A stretch of DNA of 64,000 bases from Simkaniaceae bacterium (GCA_018399075.1 CP073763.1:248001-312000), one strand, 5' to 3'. Positions 1 through 9,779 are shown, counted from the stretch's first letter. The notes: a model not told the origin generated them from the sequence alone. Made by a program: numbers and translations.

Positions 1-1058
1 TCTTCGATCTGCCCTTCGGTCTCCTTAATTAAGGATTCCGCCTTTTCGACCAAATCTTTAGGGCCAATGAGGACGAGAGATCCTTCGTTTGCCAGTGGAA
101 GAATAATAAGGTCATCACCCTCACCTTTGGTCAAACCAATCCTAGGCCTTTTAGTTAAGTCCCCAAAATAAGCGGTCAAAATCTTTTCCATTTCAGATGG
201 TTTGAGACGGCTCAAAGGGAGAACGCGGGTGAGCTTTTCATTTTCTTTTTCCCAAACTGCTTCATAAAGGGCCAGGAGCTTCTCAATCTCTTCCTTCGAA
301 GAGATAATCGCAATTTTATATCCCACTTGATAGACAAAAGTCATTTTAGGATCACGGAAACGTTCAAAAAATTGAGAAACCCCTTTGATCCTTTCTGGAG
401 GGGGAGAAAAAACATAGGCTATTCTCGATCTCGGAGGGATGCGCATCAAGTCAATAGGGTTATTAAGTACCTGATCGACAGCAACTAGATCTTGCTTCAA
501 GATGTAAAGCTGCCTTGTATATGAATTCAGTTGCTTCACTCCAATCCCATTATGGGAAAGGATAATTTCAAGGAGATCACTCCAACACTCCCTTGGGATG
601 GGAATACCTGAGTGCATATGAAGTTTCATGGAGAGAATTTCAGGTGGGATAATATAGAGATAGTCATGAGATCCATACTCCATGATGAGTTGGGTCATGC
701 TGGTTTCTTCTTGATCCCATAAAGCATACCCTTCATCATCCTTCTTAGACTCATTAACCGCTAGGTCATGCCACTCTTTTTCAAGGTCGGTAATCTCTAC
801 TCGGATTTGATTCACATCGATTAAAAGCTGGTGATAATCTTCTTCATTTGCCCCATCTTTATGATACTCGTTTACGAGATCATATTTTTCTTCCATTGAC
901 AGCCGAAGACTCCTTAACTGAGCATTAACTTCATTCAAATAGCTACGGAGCTCTTTCTCCTCTTTCTGAAGGAGAAGGGCATCGCGCTTTTCTTCAATGG
1001 TTTGCCCATGTAAAGCTGTTATACAAAAGAAGAATATGAGCCCTAATTTAATCTTCAC
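1..1058 (-). CDS. Secretin-like protein, GspD type (3' end cut by window)
   Basis: The reading frame is open from a GTG at 1058 down to base 1, about 352 residues, and continues outside the window. The first 20 residues (KIKLGLIFFFCITALHG) form a clear Sec signal peptide, which is why I choose the GTG; the next in-frame ATG would remove it. A charged coiled-coil follows (about residues 22-110), then a mixed alpha/beta part ending in a ring-building-like stretch near the cut. The start overlaps the stop of the upstream gene by 11 bases, so the two are probably translated together. Chlamydial type II secretion operons have a secretin (CT572) in such a setting. The diagnostic secretin barrel lies beyond the window, so the assignment is inference. 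Confidence 0.5.
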   Translation of the reverse strand, partial: MKIKLGLIFFFCITALHGQTIEEKRDALLLQKEEKELRSYLNEVNAQLRSLRLSMEEKYDLVNEYHKDGANEEDYHQLLIDVNQIRVEITDLEKEWHDLAVNESKKDDEGYALWDQEETSMTQLIMEYGSHDYLYIIPPEILSMKLHMHSGIPIPRECWSDLLEIILSHNGIGVKQLNSYTRQLYILKQDLVAVDQVLNNPIDLMRIPPRSRIAYVFSPPPERIKGVSQFFERFRDPKMTFVYQVGYKIAIISSKEEIEKLLALYEAVWEKENEKLTRVLPLSRLKPSEMEKILTAYFGDLTKRPRIGLTKGEGDDLIILPLANEGSLVLIGPKDLVEKAESLIKETEGQIE

Positions 1059-2427
1059 TAAAAATCTCGTAATCCTCTATCGGTTCAAGTTTTTGACTGG
1101 GATTGTTTCGCATCGGTCCCGTTGAATTGTCTTCTGAAGGTAGTGGGCCAATTTTAGTTGAAAAGGTATTTTTTGTGGGAGGAGAATGTTCTCCACCCTT
1201 AATTTGAGTCATCGGAAGCCTTACAAAGTGTTGTTCTGTTCGCATCGGATTAAAGAGCGTACCACAAAAAACTTCTTTCCCGTCAGATTTTTCAAGGCCA
1301 TCAAAAACAAAAAGATCTCCCATAATATCTAACTTTAAAAGAGCTTCAACTTCATAGTAATTCTTAATTGTATGCCAGCCTGTTGTTGTGTGAACAAGCC
1401 AATCTCCCTCTTTTAGAATCGTTGCACGATTATCAATCCTACATGAAACGCGAGATGATGTTCGTCTTCGTAGTCTCGTGAAAATATCTTCAGCGCGAAG
1501 AGAAATTAATGAAATGCGTTCCTTACTGAAGGTTAAGAGGACTGATTCCATTCCCTCTTTATCCCAAAGCATCAACTCTACCTTATAAGGAGAAATGGCA
1601 ACCACTTTTCCCATAGGATAACCTTTTGTTTTCAGCGAAGGAGTCCATTCTCCATCCTTCCAAATAAAGGTGTCTCCTTCGTTGATAAAGAGGATCTTAC
1701 TTTCTTTCCCTGTTTGTATTTCAAGGCGTTCCCTCCCTTTATAGGCCTGATATTCATCTCCTCCATACCTTTCATAAAGCTTATCGGGCCCCCACCATTT
1801 CCCATTTTTTAAGGCCTCACTCCCTAACTTAAGGAGAGGATCGGTAACCTCCTCAACCCTCTTGGTCTCCCACTTTTGCTTTACTTTAAACTCTCTCATT
1901 TCATTGAGAAGCTTTTCTCCCTCTTCGTTAATGAGTTCAATTCCCATCTCAAGCCAGTCGTCTCCATTTTCATCAATCTTTGGCTTAATCCATAAAGGGG
2001 TAATTTCTTTAGAAAAATTTAAATGCTCTTGATCATAAGCAAGATATAGTGTCTGACCAGGGGTGATTCGAAGAGATTTATCACTTCCTTTAAGACCAAT
2101 TTGCAGCTTTACTTCATAGAGATTGCCATCTGGTCGGGTATTTTTTGCCAAAAATAAGATCTCCCCACTCAAATCAGGAAAAGGGAAGCTTTGAATTTCT
2201 GAAGAAAGCTCTAAAGCTCCTTTTCCAACTAGATTATAATCAAAACGCGAAGGTAAGGGCTCATTTTTTTTATTTAAGGTGCTAATATTTAAGGTATAAT
2301 TCTCTTTTTCATTGAATGAATAAATGAAAAAAAGAAGGGCTACGAGCAGGAGCAGCACCATCAAAATCCAATTTAATGCTTTGATGCTTTTGAGGATATG
2401 AATTAGTGATCTTTGTTTTATGATCAA
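1048..2427 (-). CDS. Single-pass membrane protein upstream of the secretin-like gene
   Basis: This 459-residue protein has a short basic N terminus, one strong membrane segment at about residues 18-40 (LNWILMVLLLLVALLFFIYSF), and a long soluble remainder rich in beta-forming and charged residues. The C terminus is proline/serine/threonine-rich and acidic. It overlaps the secretin-like gene by 11 bases. In type II secretion operons the gene before gspD is usually gspC, an inner-membrane protein with one membrane helix and a periplasmic domain. The topology and position fit a GspC-like role, but I see no sequence motif that proves it. Chlamydial CT573 is another possible equivalent by gene order. 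Confidence 0.5.
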   Translation of the reverse strand: MIIKQRSLIHILKSIKALNWILMVLLLLVALLFFIYSFNEKENYTLNISTLNKKNEPLPSRFDYNLVGKGALELSSEIQSFPFPDLSGEILFLAKNTRPDGNLYEVKLQIGLKGSDKSLRITPGQTLYLAYDQEHLNFSKEITPLWIKPKIDENGDDWLEMGIELINEEGEKLLNEMREFKVKQKWETKRVEEVTDPLLKLGSEALKNGKWWGPDKLYERYGGDEYQAYKGRERLEIQTGKESKILFINEGDTFIWKDGEWTPSLKTKGYPMGKVVAISPYKVELMLWDKEGMESVLLTFSKERISLISLRAEDIFTRLRRRTSSRVSCRIDNRATILKEGDWLVHTTTGWHTIKNYYEVEALLKLDIMGDLFVFDGLEKSDGKEVFCGTLFNPMRTEQHFVRLPMTQIKGGEHSPPTKNTFSTKIGPLPSEDNSTGPMRNNPSQKLEPIEDYEIFSED

Positions 2428-2598
2428 TTTTAACTCTTCAAAAAAAAGTTCCGGATCAGTATCACGTTTATTTTATTCCATTTAATGAAAAATTTCAAAG
2501 AAAAGAGAAAACATCAAGATTGCAAAAAACATTTTTTGTTTTAAACTAAACAGTAGGGGCATGTGAATGCTATGGCATTGCCTTAATGGGTTTTTAAA

Positions 2599-3006
2599 AT
2601 GAGTGGAAAAATGGACAAAAAATTAAAAGAAGGCGTTAGCGTTCAAGAGCTTGAAAATTTCGGGAAGAAATATCGTTTTGAGATTTTCTTCGTTCTCTAC
2701 TTCTTGCTTGCAACGCTACTTACCTTTATTTTCTTTGGAGCAGCGTGGAGCATCTTCCTAGCTGGTATTGGGGGAATCTTAGGCGTATGGTTACCTAACA
2801 AGGTCGAAAAAGCGGCAAAAGGGGCTTTTCAGTTTATCTTTAAACAAGAAAAAGCAACGAAGTTGATTTTAGCGATTGTTGGGGTTATTGTTTCCTTTTT
2901 CCTTCCACCACTAGTCTTTTTCTTCCTTGGTCTCCTTGGAGGAACTGGAATGCACAAGGCTGCATCTGCAGTAGGAAAAATGGGTGGAGAGGGGCAAGGG
3001 AAATAA
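2599..3006 (+). CDS. Small hydrophobic membrane protein
   Basis: The 135-residue product has a charged N terminus, then three hydrophobic stretches at about residues 29-48, 50-65 and 88-118, the last long enough for two passes, and a Gly/Lys-rich tail. There is no signal peptide or known motif. ATG 2599 or ATG 2611 (MDKK) could start it. It is monocistronic and divergent from the single-pass membrane protein gene, and it ends in a hairpin shared with the convergent gene. Function unknown; probably an inner-membrane protein. Confidence 0.6.
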   Translation: MSGKMDKKLKEGVSVQELENFGKKYRFEIFFVLYFLLATLLTFIFFGAAWSIFLAGIGGILGVWLPNKVEKAAKGAFQFIFKQEKATKLILAIVGVIVSFFLPPLVFFFLGLLGGTGMHKAASAVGKMGGEGQGK

Positions 3007-3035
3007 GAAGAGTTAAGGATTCCTTAACTCTTCTT
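3005..3035. terminator. Bidirectional terminator hairpin between convergent genes
   Basis: A perfect 15-base inverted repeat (3005-3019 against 3021-3035, arm AAGAAGAGTTAAGGA) covers the last codon area of the upstream plus-strand gene and the 3' end of the minus-strand gene. The A/T-rich outer ends give short U runs in both directions. It can serve both genes. Confidence 0.6.
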
Positions 3036-3735
3036 CCCTTGTTTCTATGTAATCTAAGAGAGTTGTTTCTTGAACACTAAAGTGGCTTAGGAGCTGCTTA
3101 AATCCTTCGTGTCCAATTAACTTTGATGGGGAACTGTCCTTTCCCCAGCCTCCATACTGCTTAATCTCGCTCCAGGCTTCGAGCTCGGTTTCATCATTTT
3201 TTAGCTGTTGACTGATTGTTGCTATTCGCATCAGATTAAAAGCAAAAAGAGCTGAATTATCCTTTGATTTTTCCCAGTAAGCAGAGTCTGAAAGCATTTC
3301 CTCCTTGAGGTTAACAGCTTCGCCCAAGGCCTCTTGATATTTTCCCTCACTAATTTTTAGTGATGTACGAGCATAGTCGCTGTAATAAGGCTGTTTTGTT
3401 CGATCCAGGGTCCTCTCAATAAAGGGTGTAGCCTCTTGAGGAGAAATGGCTGCTAAAAGATTTTGTCCAATAGGGGCATCATAATGAGCATGAAGTTCGG
3501 GATGCTTCTTTACCAATTTATCTAATTGAGCAAACTCATCTCCACTTTGATCTAAGACCTTCTCCCACTTAGTAAATGCCGCTGTTGCAGAAACATAGTC
3601 TCCTTCGGCTCTTCCTTTCTTTGTTCCAAGCTTTGCGACTAAAAGTCCTGCAATCAGAGCCGCAGGTAAAACATATAACGCTATTTTCTTCCAATCAACT
3701 GATGCCCGCATAGGTAATTCGAATTCTTCATCCAT
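3013..3735 (-). CDS. CT728-like membrane-anchored helical-repeat protein
   Basis: From ATG 3735 (MDEEFEL) the product is 240 residues. An upstream ATG at 3846 would add 37 residues and overlap the copper ATPase, so I prefer the inner start. One membrane segment (IALYVLPAALIAGLLVAKLG) lies near residues 17-36 and is followed by an all-helical, TPR-like soluble domain. The order metal ATPase then this gene matches CT727-CT728 of Chlamydia trachomatis, where CT728 is an uncharacterised protein. The topology resembles YfgM/BamD-like tethered helical-repeat proteins, but that is only a shape comparison. Confidence 0.6.
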   Translation of the reverse strand: MDEEFELPMRASVDWKKIALYVLPAALIAGLLVAKLGTKKGRAEGDYVSATAAFTKWEKVLDQSGDEFAQLDKLVKKHPELHAHYDAPIGQNLLAAISPQEATPFIERTLDRTKQPYYSDYARTSLKISEGKYQEALGEAVNLKEEMLSDSAYWEKSKDNSALFAFNLMRIATISQQLKNDETELEAWSEIKQYGGWGKDSSPSKLIGHEGFKQLLSHFSVQETTLLDYIETREEELRNP

Positions 3736-3811
3736 GGTAATCACACACTGTTTTCTAAAAAGAATCCATTCTAACCTAATCAGTTTTTTTTGTAATACCC
3801 CTGAATGCACC

Positions 3812-5941
3812 CTATTTTTTTCGGAGAGTGAGGGAATTAAGGACAACGGAGATCGAGCTAAGTGCCATAGCAGCTCCAGCTATCATTGGGTTAAGAAGAC
3901 CTAGGGCTGCAAGAGGAATCCCTAAGCAATTGTAAAATAAGGCAAAAAAGAGATTTTGACGGATTTTAACAAAAGTCTTATTTGAAAGGAGAAGAGCCTC
4001 CAGCAGGTTAGTGAGATTACTTCGCATGAGTCCAATAGTTGCGCTTTCCATAGCGACATCCGTTCCCTCTGCAACGGCAAAACCCACATCTGCTATAGCT
4101 AATGCAGGGGCATCGTTAATCCCATCGCCGACCATTCCAACAACAGCGTTTTTTGCTTGAAGCTCTTTTACATATGTTGCTTTATCTTCAGGGAGAACTT
4201 CTGCATAATAGCCGTCAACACCAATTTTTTTTCCAACGGTTTCAACGACTTTTTTTCGATCGCCACTAATAAGAAAAATTTTCTTACCTAAAGCATGAAG
4301 AGCCTTAATCGCTTCTTCTGAATCATTTTTTATTTGATCAGATAAAACCAGATACCCTACACAGTTTTTCTCTTTTGCAAGGAGAACAATAATACCAACT
4401 TCCTTTTCGACCGCTTGTTCATATATTGACACATCAACTCGACTTTCTTTAAGGAATGAAAGTGAGCCTAAAAGCAATGTCTTTTCATTATGTAATCCAG
4501 ATAATCCCTTTCCACTATGAGATTTGAAATTTGATAGAGTCTCAACTTTTTGATCTTTATGATAGTTTGTAATGACTTGGGATACGGGATGATGGGAGTG
4601 AATAGAAAGGGAAGCGCTCAATGTTATGAACTCCTTTTCTGGAAGCTCGGTATGAATTGCAGAAACAGAAAGATTTCCTTCTGTAACCGTTCCTGTTTTA
4701 TCAACAATTAACGTATCGACTTTGCTGGCCCTTTCAAGCCCTTCAACATTTTTTACAAGGATCCCTTCTTTTGCCCCTTGGGCACAAGCAACCATAATAA
4801 CGGTTGGAACGGCAAGCCCAAGGGCGCATGGGCAAGCAATAACAAGAACAGCAATGCCGCTGAGTAGTCCTTCTGTCCAGTTCCCTATTCCAAGTCCCCA
4901 GATAATAAAGGTTAGAATTGCAATAAGGAGGACAATCGGAACAAAAACTCCTGAAATTTTATCGGCAAGTTTTTGAATAGGTGCTTTTGAATCTTGCGCT
5001 TCTTCAACGAGGCGGATAATATTTCCTAAACTTGTCTCCTTCCCAAGGCGTGTTGCTTTGATTTCAAGCGCCCCTTCTGCATTGACTGTTCCAGCAAACG
5101 CCATCATCCCTTTTTCTTTAAGAACTGGAAGACTTTCTCCAGTTAGCATCGATTCATCCACATGAGAAACTCCTCCAGTAACTTCACCATCCACAGGTAT
5201 GCTATCACCCGGACGAATCAAAACACTATCGCCCTTAACCACCTCTTCAATAGGAATTTCTTGTGTTTCTTGGCCCCTTTTTACCCGCGCTGTTTTTACC
5301 TGCATTCTAAGAAGGGCTTTCATCCCCCCTTGGGCTCTTTGTTTTGAACGATGCTCAAAAAAGCGTCCGAGAAGAATTAATGCAATCAATACCGCACTGG
5401 TTTCAAAATAGAGAAAGTCTGAAAAGCCAAAGATCACTGCAAATAAACTATAAAAATAGGCCGCGCTCGTACCTAATGCAACCAATGTATCCATATTTGC
5501 TGATAATGCTTTGAGGCCCCTAAAGGTAGCTATGTAAAATGAATAACCAGCCCCAAATTGAATAAGGGTAGCAAGGATAAGTTGAAGGTAGATAGGGATT
5601 CCCCAAGGCTTTCCAAATACATCTCCAATCATTGGAAGCATAAGAGGAAGAGCAAGAAGAAGAGATCCAAAGGTTCTAATATACAGCCATGTATTCCCTT
5701 CTTTTTTTTCTTCTACAGTCTCTCCATCTTGAATAGAAATTGTTGGATAACCTAATTCTGTGACAATTTTTGCAATGACTGCGGTGGTAGGATCTTTCCC
5801 TTCAACAACGACTTTTGCTTTCCCTGTTGCAAAGTTAATCGAGCTCTCAATAATCCCTTCTTCTCCCTTAAGTCTCCCTTCAATTTTGGAAATACAAGAA
5901 GAGCAGTTCATGTCGCTGATTTGAAAATGATACGTATTCAT
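3812..5941 (-). CDS. copA: P1B-type copper-transporting ATPase (CopA-like)
   Basis: This 709-residue P-type ATPase exports soft metal ions across the inner membrane. It has one N-terminal heavy-metal-associated domain with MNCSSC (Cys13, Cys16), several membrane helices, the actuator motif TGES at 267-270, the CPC metal motif at 370-372, and the phosphorylation motif DKTGT at 414-418. The GDGINDAP hinge follows. The last two helices contain YN and MALSS, residues typical of the Cu(+) subgroup (CopA) rather than the Zn/Cd/Pb subgroup. The chlamydial orthologue is often annotated ZntA (CT727). mutY lies immediately upstream with a 6-base gap. Confidence 0.9.
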   Translation of the reverse strand: MNTYHFQISDMNCSSCISKIEGRLKGEEGIIESSINFATGKAKVVVEGKDPTTAVIAKIVTELGYPTISIQDGETVEEKKEGNTWLYIRTFGSLLLALPLMLPMIGDVFGKPWGIPIYLQLILATLIQFGAGYSFYIATFRGLKALSANMDTLVALGTSAAYFYSLFAVIFGFSDFLYFETSAVLIALILLGRFFEHRSKQRAQGGMKALLRMQVKTARVKRGQETQEIPIEEVVKGDSVLIRPGDSIPVDGEVTGGVSHVDESMLTGESLPVLKEKGMMAFAGTVNAEGALEIKATRLGKETSLGNIIRLVEEAQDSKAPIQKLADKISGVFVPIVLLIAILTFIIWGLGIGNWTEGLLSGIAVLVIACPCALGLAVPTVIMVACAQGAKEGILVKNVEGLERASKVDTLIVDKTGTVTEGNLSVSAIHTELPEKEFITLSASLSIHSHHPVSQVITNYHKDQKVETLSNFKSHSGKGLSGLHNEKTLLLGSLSFLKESRVDVSIYEQAVEKEVGIIVLLAKEKNCVGYLVLSDQIKNDSEEAIKALHALGKKIFLISGDRKKVVETVGKKIGVDGYYAEVLPEDKATYVKELQAKNAVVGMVGDGINDAPALAIADVGFAVAEGTDVAMESATIGLMRSNLTNLLEALLLSNKTFVKIRQNLFFALFYNCLGIPLAALGLLNPMIAGAAMALSSISVVLNSLTLRKK

Positions 5942-5947
5942 TCTAAC

Positions 5948-6994
5948 TTAAATATTGAGAATAGAATTATTCCGCAACCGTTGAATTATCTGGCGGTGGC
6001 CTGAAGAAAATGGGATGTCTCCTAACTCTTCAAATGGGATCCAACGATAGTTTGAAGAGAAGGCTCTTTCAGCTTCATAGATCCGAGGGTAAAGAAACGC
6101 TTGATATTTTGTAAATCCGTGGCTAACTACTTCAAGTATTCCCTTTAGGGTTAGTGAAACCCCCATTGTTATTTCGATATTAGACCCCCGATCAAAATAA
6201 GGAAACTCCCAAAGATCAGCCATTACTTTCCCATCGGCCCCTTTTTGTAGAAGGAGTTCTTTGCCTGAATAAATAATAGCGACATCACGATGAAGTTGAA
6301 TTGTTTTGTCTTTCTTTCTCTTCACAGGCAGTAAACCGGCTTTACTTTTCCCCAAACACTTTTCGCTTAATGGGCATTCTATGCATTTAGCCCTTTTTTG
6401 ACAGACAAGAGCTCCTAATTCAATAAGCCCCTCCATGATAATCCAGGGTTCTTTATCGGGAAGAAGAAGATTGCAAAGCTCGCGTATCTCTTTTTGGGTT
6501 TTCCCTTTATCAACAGGCTCTTCAATTGAAAAGAATCGAGACAAGACCCGAAGAACATTTCCATCAACAGCGGGGACTTTTTCCTTAAAGGCAAAGCTTA
6601 ATATTGCCCCTATCGTATAGGGTCCCAAACCCTTAACTTCCCTAAGGGCTTCATAAGAGTTGGGAAGCTCCCCTTCATAATGAGCGGATAAATATTCCGC
6701 CCCTTTCTTGAGATTTCGTGCTCTGGAATAATAGCCCAAGCCTTCCCAAGCCTTGATTACCTTTTCTATAGGAGCTGCGGCTAAGGCTGAAATCGTTGGA
6801 AACAGCTTCATCCATCTCTGAAAGTAGGGTATCACGACACTCACTTGGGTTTGTTGAAGCATCACTTCAGAAACCCAGACCTCATATGGGGAAGGATTTT
6901 CCCTCCACGGAAGAGGGCGTCGGCTTAGGAAAAACCATTTCCGCAGTTTTTCACTATCAAACGCCTTAACTTGGGAAATTTTTGCCTGATCCAT
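5948..6994 (-). CDS. mutY: A/G-specific adenine glycosylase MutY
   Basis: The 348-residue enzyme removes adenine mispaired with 8-oxoguanine. Visible features are the catalytic Glu43 in SEVMLQQT, the helix-hairpin-helix VKGLGPYT at 120-127, and the catalytic Asp144 in AVDGNVLR. A [4Fe-4S] loop has Cys198, 204, 207 and 213; the first spacing is five residues rather than the usual six. The C-terminal Nudix-like recognition domain follows from about residue 228. Length is normal. It lies just upstream of copA, probably co-transcribed. Confidence 0.93.
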   Translation of the reverse strand: MDQAKISQVKAFDSEKLRKWFFLSRRPLPWRENPSPYEVWVSEVMLQQTQVSVVIPYFQRWMKLFPTISALAAAPIEKVIKAWEGLGYYSRARNLKKGAEYLSAHYEGELPNSYEALREVKGLGPYTIGAILSFAFKEKVPAVDGNVLRVLSRFFSIEEPVDKGKTQKEIRELCNLLLPDKEPWIIMEGLIELGALVCQKRAKCIECPLSEKCLGKSKAGLLPVKRKKDKTIQLHRDVAIIYSGKELLLQKGADGKVMADLWEFPYFDRGSNIEITMGVSLTLKGILEVVSHGFTKYQAFLYPRIYEAERAFSSNYRWIPFEELGDIPFSSGHRQIIQRLRNNSILNI

Positions 6995-7088
6995 TGATTT
7001 TTAGATTCTTTAATACCAAAGTACTTAGAAGTTTAACCCTCTTGGCATAGGATTTTCAAGGAAATAAGTAAGTAGGCCGGGGGGAATC

Positions 7089-7592
7089 ATGGCAGAGTGG
7101 ACTAAGTTGCAGGAAGAGCTGCAAGTTGCTTTATCTAAAGAGATAACACTTAGACAAGAAATTCTAGGAAATATGAACCAGCAAGAGTATCTTCTTCTAA
7201 TCGGCAATATTGAGTTGAAGGAAGAGCTTTATTATGAATGCAATAAGCTTGTGAAGCAGCTTAAGGAGATAATCAGGATCCGTGGAATATTGACACGCAA
7301 GGTTTTTGACCATCTCCCTCCAAACATTGAAGGAACAATGCTTGATGAAGTTCTTGATCCTTTAGTCGATGCTGAAGAAGAAACCCTTATGCTCTATCAA
7401 AAGGCCAAGGGGCTCACCGAAAAAATCCACGGGCAACAACTTAGAAATAAGACTCTTCACGAAATGATCCTTAAGGAGGGACCCATTCGTGTTGATAATT
7501 CTGCTTTACATTCAGAGCCAATCAGCTCAAATCAGGGGAAAAAATTGCCATTGATCACTATCGATTATCAATCACAAGAGCATCCTGATTGA
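7089..7592 (+). CDS. Coiled-coil protein of unknown function
   Basis: The 167-residue product is almost wholly helical with heptad-like leucines over residues 1-130 and a disordered polar tail. A purine-rich GGGGGGAA precedes the ATG. It has no signal peptide, membrane helix or motif I recognise. Size and helix pattern resemble FlgN-type or other secretion chaperones, but that is weak. It is co-directional with the two glycerophosphotransferase-like genes that follow after 32 bases. Confidence 0.6.
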   Translation: MAEWTKLQEELQVALSKEITLRQEILGNMNQQEYLLLIGNIELKEELYYECNKLVKQLKEIIRIRGILTRKVFDHLPPNIEGTMLDEVLDPLVDAEEETLMLYQKAKGLTEKIHGQQLRNKTLHEMILKEGPIRVDNSALHSEPISSNQGKKLPLITIDYQSQEHPD

Positions 7593-7624
7593 TTTTTTCT
7601 TAAACGCTCTCTATAAAGGGGTCT

Positions 7625-8692
7625 ATGAAGCTCCCCCGTTTTGCAACACTTGTTTCTGACCAGGATCGTCAATTTGTCGATCATCTAGCTCCCATTTCTC
7701 AGAATTTAGACATTCCGCTGATTGTAAATGATGAGGAAATAGAGTCACTTATTCATACTTATTACCCAAATGTTAAAACGATCTATAAAAGCCCTCTTGA
7801 ACTGGGGTTTTATATCACAGAAAACTTTGAAGTCATTTATACCTGCCTCCCCACCCCACTTTTTAATGAAGTCGTTTTTACTGCAGAACTTATGCTAGAA
7901 AAAACGCTTTTTAATGTCTGGTGCCCCCACGGAAACTCAGATAAGGGATATAAAGGGAATTACATGGAATCCCTCTGCAACGAACAGTTTGCCCTTGTGT
8001 ATGGTCAAAAACTGATAAACTTTCTGATTGAAAAGGGAAGTTTTGATCAACTTAAAGGGTTAATAACAACTGGTAATTACCGTTTAAAGCATTACAAAGA
8101 AAATAAAACATTTTATCAAAAGAAATTAAGAAAATTAATTAAACTCAATAATAACAAAACAATTTTATATGCTCCCACTTGGAAAGATAATGAAAGATCT
8201 TCTTCTTTTGATGGTGCTTTTAAGCTTTTATTGGAAAAACTCCCTGATCACTTAAACCTTCTTATAAAACCTCACCCAAATTTGTTTTCTTCACCTGAGC
8301 TTTTCGAGTTATTTGTCTGTCAATTTCCAATGAAAAAAAATGTCGCAATTTTACCAGATTTTCCACCCGTATATCCTGTATTAGATTTCGTTGATGTTTA
8401 CCTTGGTGATATGTCCTCCGTTGGATATGATTTTTTAACTTATAGAAAGCCGATGTTTTTCTTAAATACTAACAAAAGAAACCCTCATGAAGATAAGGGA
8501 CTTTATTTAACGCAATGTGGAATACTCATTGAACCAGAAGATTATGATAACATCTTTTCAATCATTGAAAATACAGATCCTACACCATTTGAAAAAATCC
8601 AAGCTAAACTCTATGATCAAGTCTTTGGGGAAGAAGAAAATTTTAAAGAAAAAGTGATTAAAGCCTATGAAAAAAAACTCCAATATTCCTAA
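7625..8692 (+). CDS. CDP-glycerol glycerophosphotransferase-like protein 1
   Basis: The 355-residue product has the C-terminal GT-B-like pattern of TagB/TagF-type CDP-glycerol glycerophosphotransferases: CPHGNSDK at 100-107 with the HG pair, YAPTWKD at 182-188, the KPHPN loop at 215-219, and GDMSSVGYDFL followed by KPMFF at 261-279. Such enzymes add glycerol phosphate or a related unit to an acceptor. There is no signal peptide or membrane segment, so it is probably cytoplasmic. The next gene is a paralogue and overlaps it by 26 bases. Donor and acceptor are unknown; chlamydiae are not known to make teichoic acids. Confidence 0.7.
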   Translation: MKLPRFATLVSDQDRQFVDHLAPISQNLDIPLIVNDEEIESLIHTYYPNVKTIYKSPLELGFYITENFEVIYTCLPTPLFNEVVFTAELMLEKTLFNVWCPHGNSDKGYKGNYMESLCNEQFALVYGQKLINFLIEKGSFDQLKGLITTGNYRLKHYKENKTFYQKKLRKLIKLNNNKTILYAPTWKDNERSSSFDGAFKLLLEKLPDHLNLLIKPHPNLFSSPELFELFVCQFPMKKNVAILPDFPPVYPVLDFVDVYLGDMSSVGYDFLTYRKPMFFLNTNKRNPHEDKGLYLTQCGILIEPEDYDNIFSIIENTDPTPFEKIQAKLYDQVFGEEENFKEKVIKAYEKKLQYS

Positions 8693-9779
8693 TGCTTGTG
8701 GTGTTTGCTTAGCTCCCGGTGATTCCGTTAATCACTTAGATCATCTAGCTCCAATTGCTTATTTTATGAACGTTCCCATGGTTATCGATGAAGAGTTTCT
8801 CATAGAAACGATGGAAAAATACTATCCTCAAGTTGAGAATATCTATGTTGATCATCACGCAAAAATTTTAGAAACAATTGCAACAAACTTTGATTTTCTT
8901 TTTGTCTCATGTTCAAATTACCGCGCAGATCTTTCTCCTCTTTTTGAAGTTATCTTTAGAAAAAAAATCCAATTTTGGTATTGCCCCCATGGAAATTCAG
9001 ATAAAATGTACAAGCAATTTGAAAATCAATCCTTTGTTTTTATCTATGGAAATCAAATGGAAGAGCGGCTGAAAGAGGCAGACTATTATAATACTTACGA
9101 AGGAATTGTTAGAACGGGTAACTATCGACATACTTTCTATAAAAAGCATGAAACCTTTTATGACAACCTAGTAGAAGAGGAAGTCTTTTCAAAGTTTGCT
9201 AAGAAACAACCAACAATCCTTTATGCTCCTACTTGGGTTGACCAAGAAAAAAACTCTTCTTTTTTTGATGTGGGCCTGTCTATTATTGATCAACTCCCTG
9301 ACCACTATAATCTTATTATTAAAATACACCCATGGATGGTTCATCAAAAAGCAGGACATGTGGCTCATATTGAAGAGCGTTATAAGGATAAGCAAAATGT
9401 TGTGGTCCTCCCCCTTTACCCTCTAATTTACCCTCTTCTTAAGCGGACTGATATTTATTTAGGAGACTTTTCTTCAGTAGGTTACGATTTTCTCTATTAT
9501 AATCGTCCCATGTTCTTCTTTGAACCTGCAAGCCGAGTTAAAGAACGCTCTTACTCCAATCATCTCCATCACTGTGGGATCGTTATTCCTGAAGCGTCTT
9601 ATTCTTCTCTTTTTTCTTTCATTGAAAATAACCTAAAAGCCCAAGAAAAATTAAATGACGCTCGCGAAAAAACCTATGACGATGCTTTCGGTGAAGAGAG
9701 AGATTTTGATGAGATCCAAAAAGAGGTCTTGGACGTTTTAGCTACTGCTCAAACGCAAAGTGATTGCCAACTTTCGTAA
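8667..9779 (+). CDS. CDP-glycerol glycerophosphotransferase-like protein 2
   Basis: This 370-residue paralogue of the preceding gene keeps the same blocks: CPHGNSDK, RTGNYRH, YAPTWVD, KIHPW and GDFSSVGYDFL followed by RPMFFFE. Sequence similarity runs along the whole length, so the pair arose by tandem duplication and then diverged. The start lies inside the end of gene 1 in another frame, suggesting coupled translation. The 3' end overlaps the convergent ABC permease gene by 38 bases. The protein is probably a cytoplasmic sugar/glycerol-phosphate transferase; substrate unknown. Confidence 0.7.
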   Translation: MKKNSNIPNACGVCLAPGDSVNHLDHLAPIAYFMNVPMVIDEEFLIETMEKYYPQVENIYVDHHAKILETIATNFDFLFVSCSNYRADLSPLFEVIFRKKIQFWYCPHGNSDKMYKQFENQSFVFIYGNQMEERLKEADYYNTYEGIVRTGNYRHTFYKKHETFYDNLVEEEVFSKFAKKQPTILYAPTWVDQEKNSSFFDVGLSIIDQLPDHYNLIIKIHPWMVHQKAGHVAHIEERYKDKQNVVVLPLYPLIYPLLKRTDIYLGDFSSVGYDFLYYNRPMFFFEPASRVKERSYSNHLHHCGIVIPEASYSSLFSFIENNLKAQEKLNDAREKTYDDAFGEERDFDEIQKEVLDVLATAQTQSDCQLS

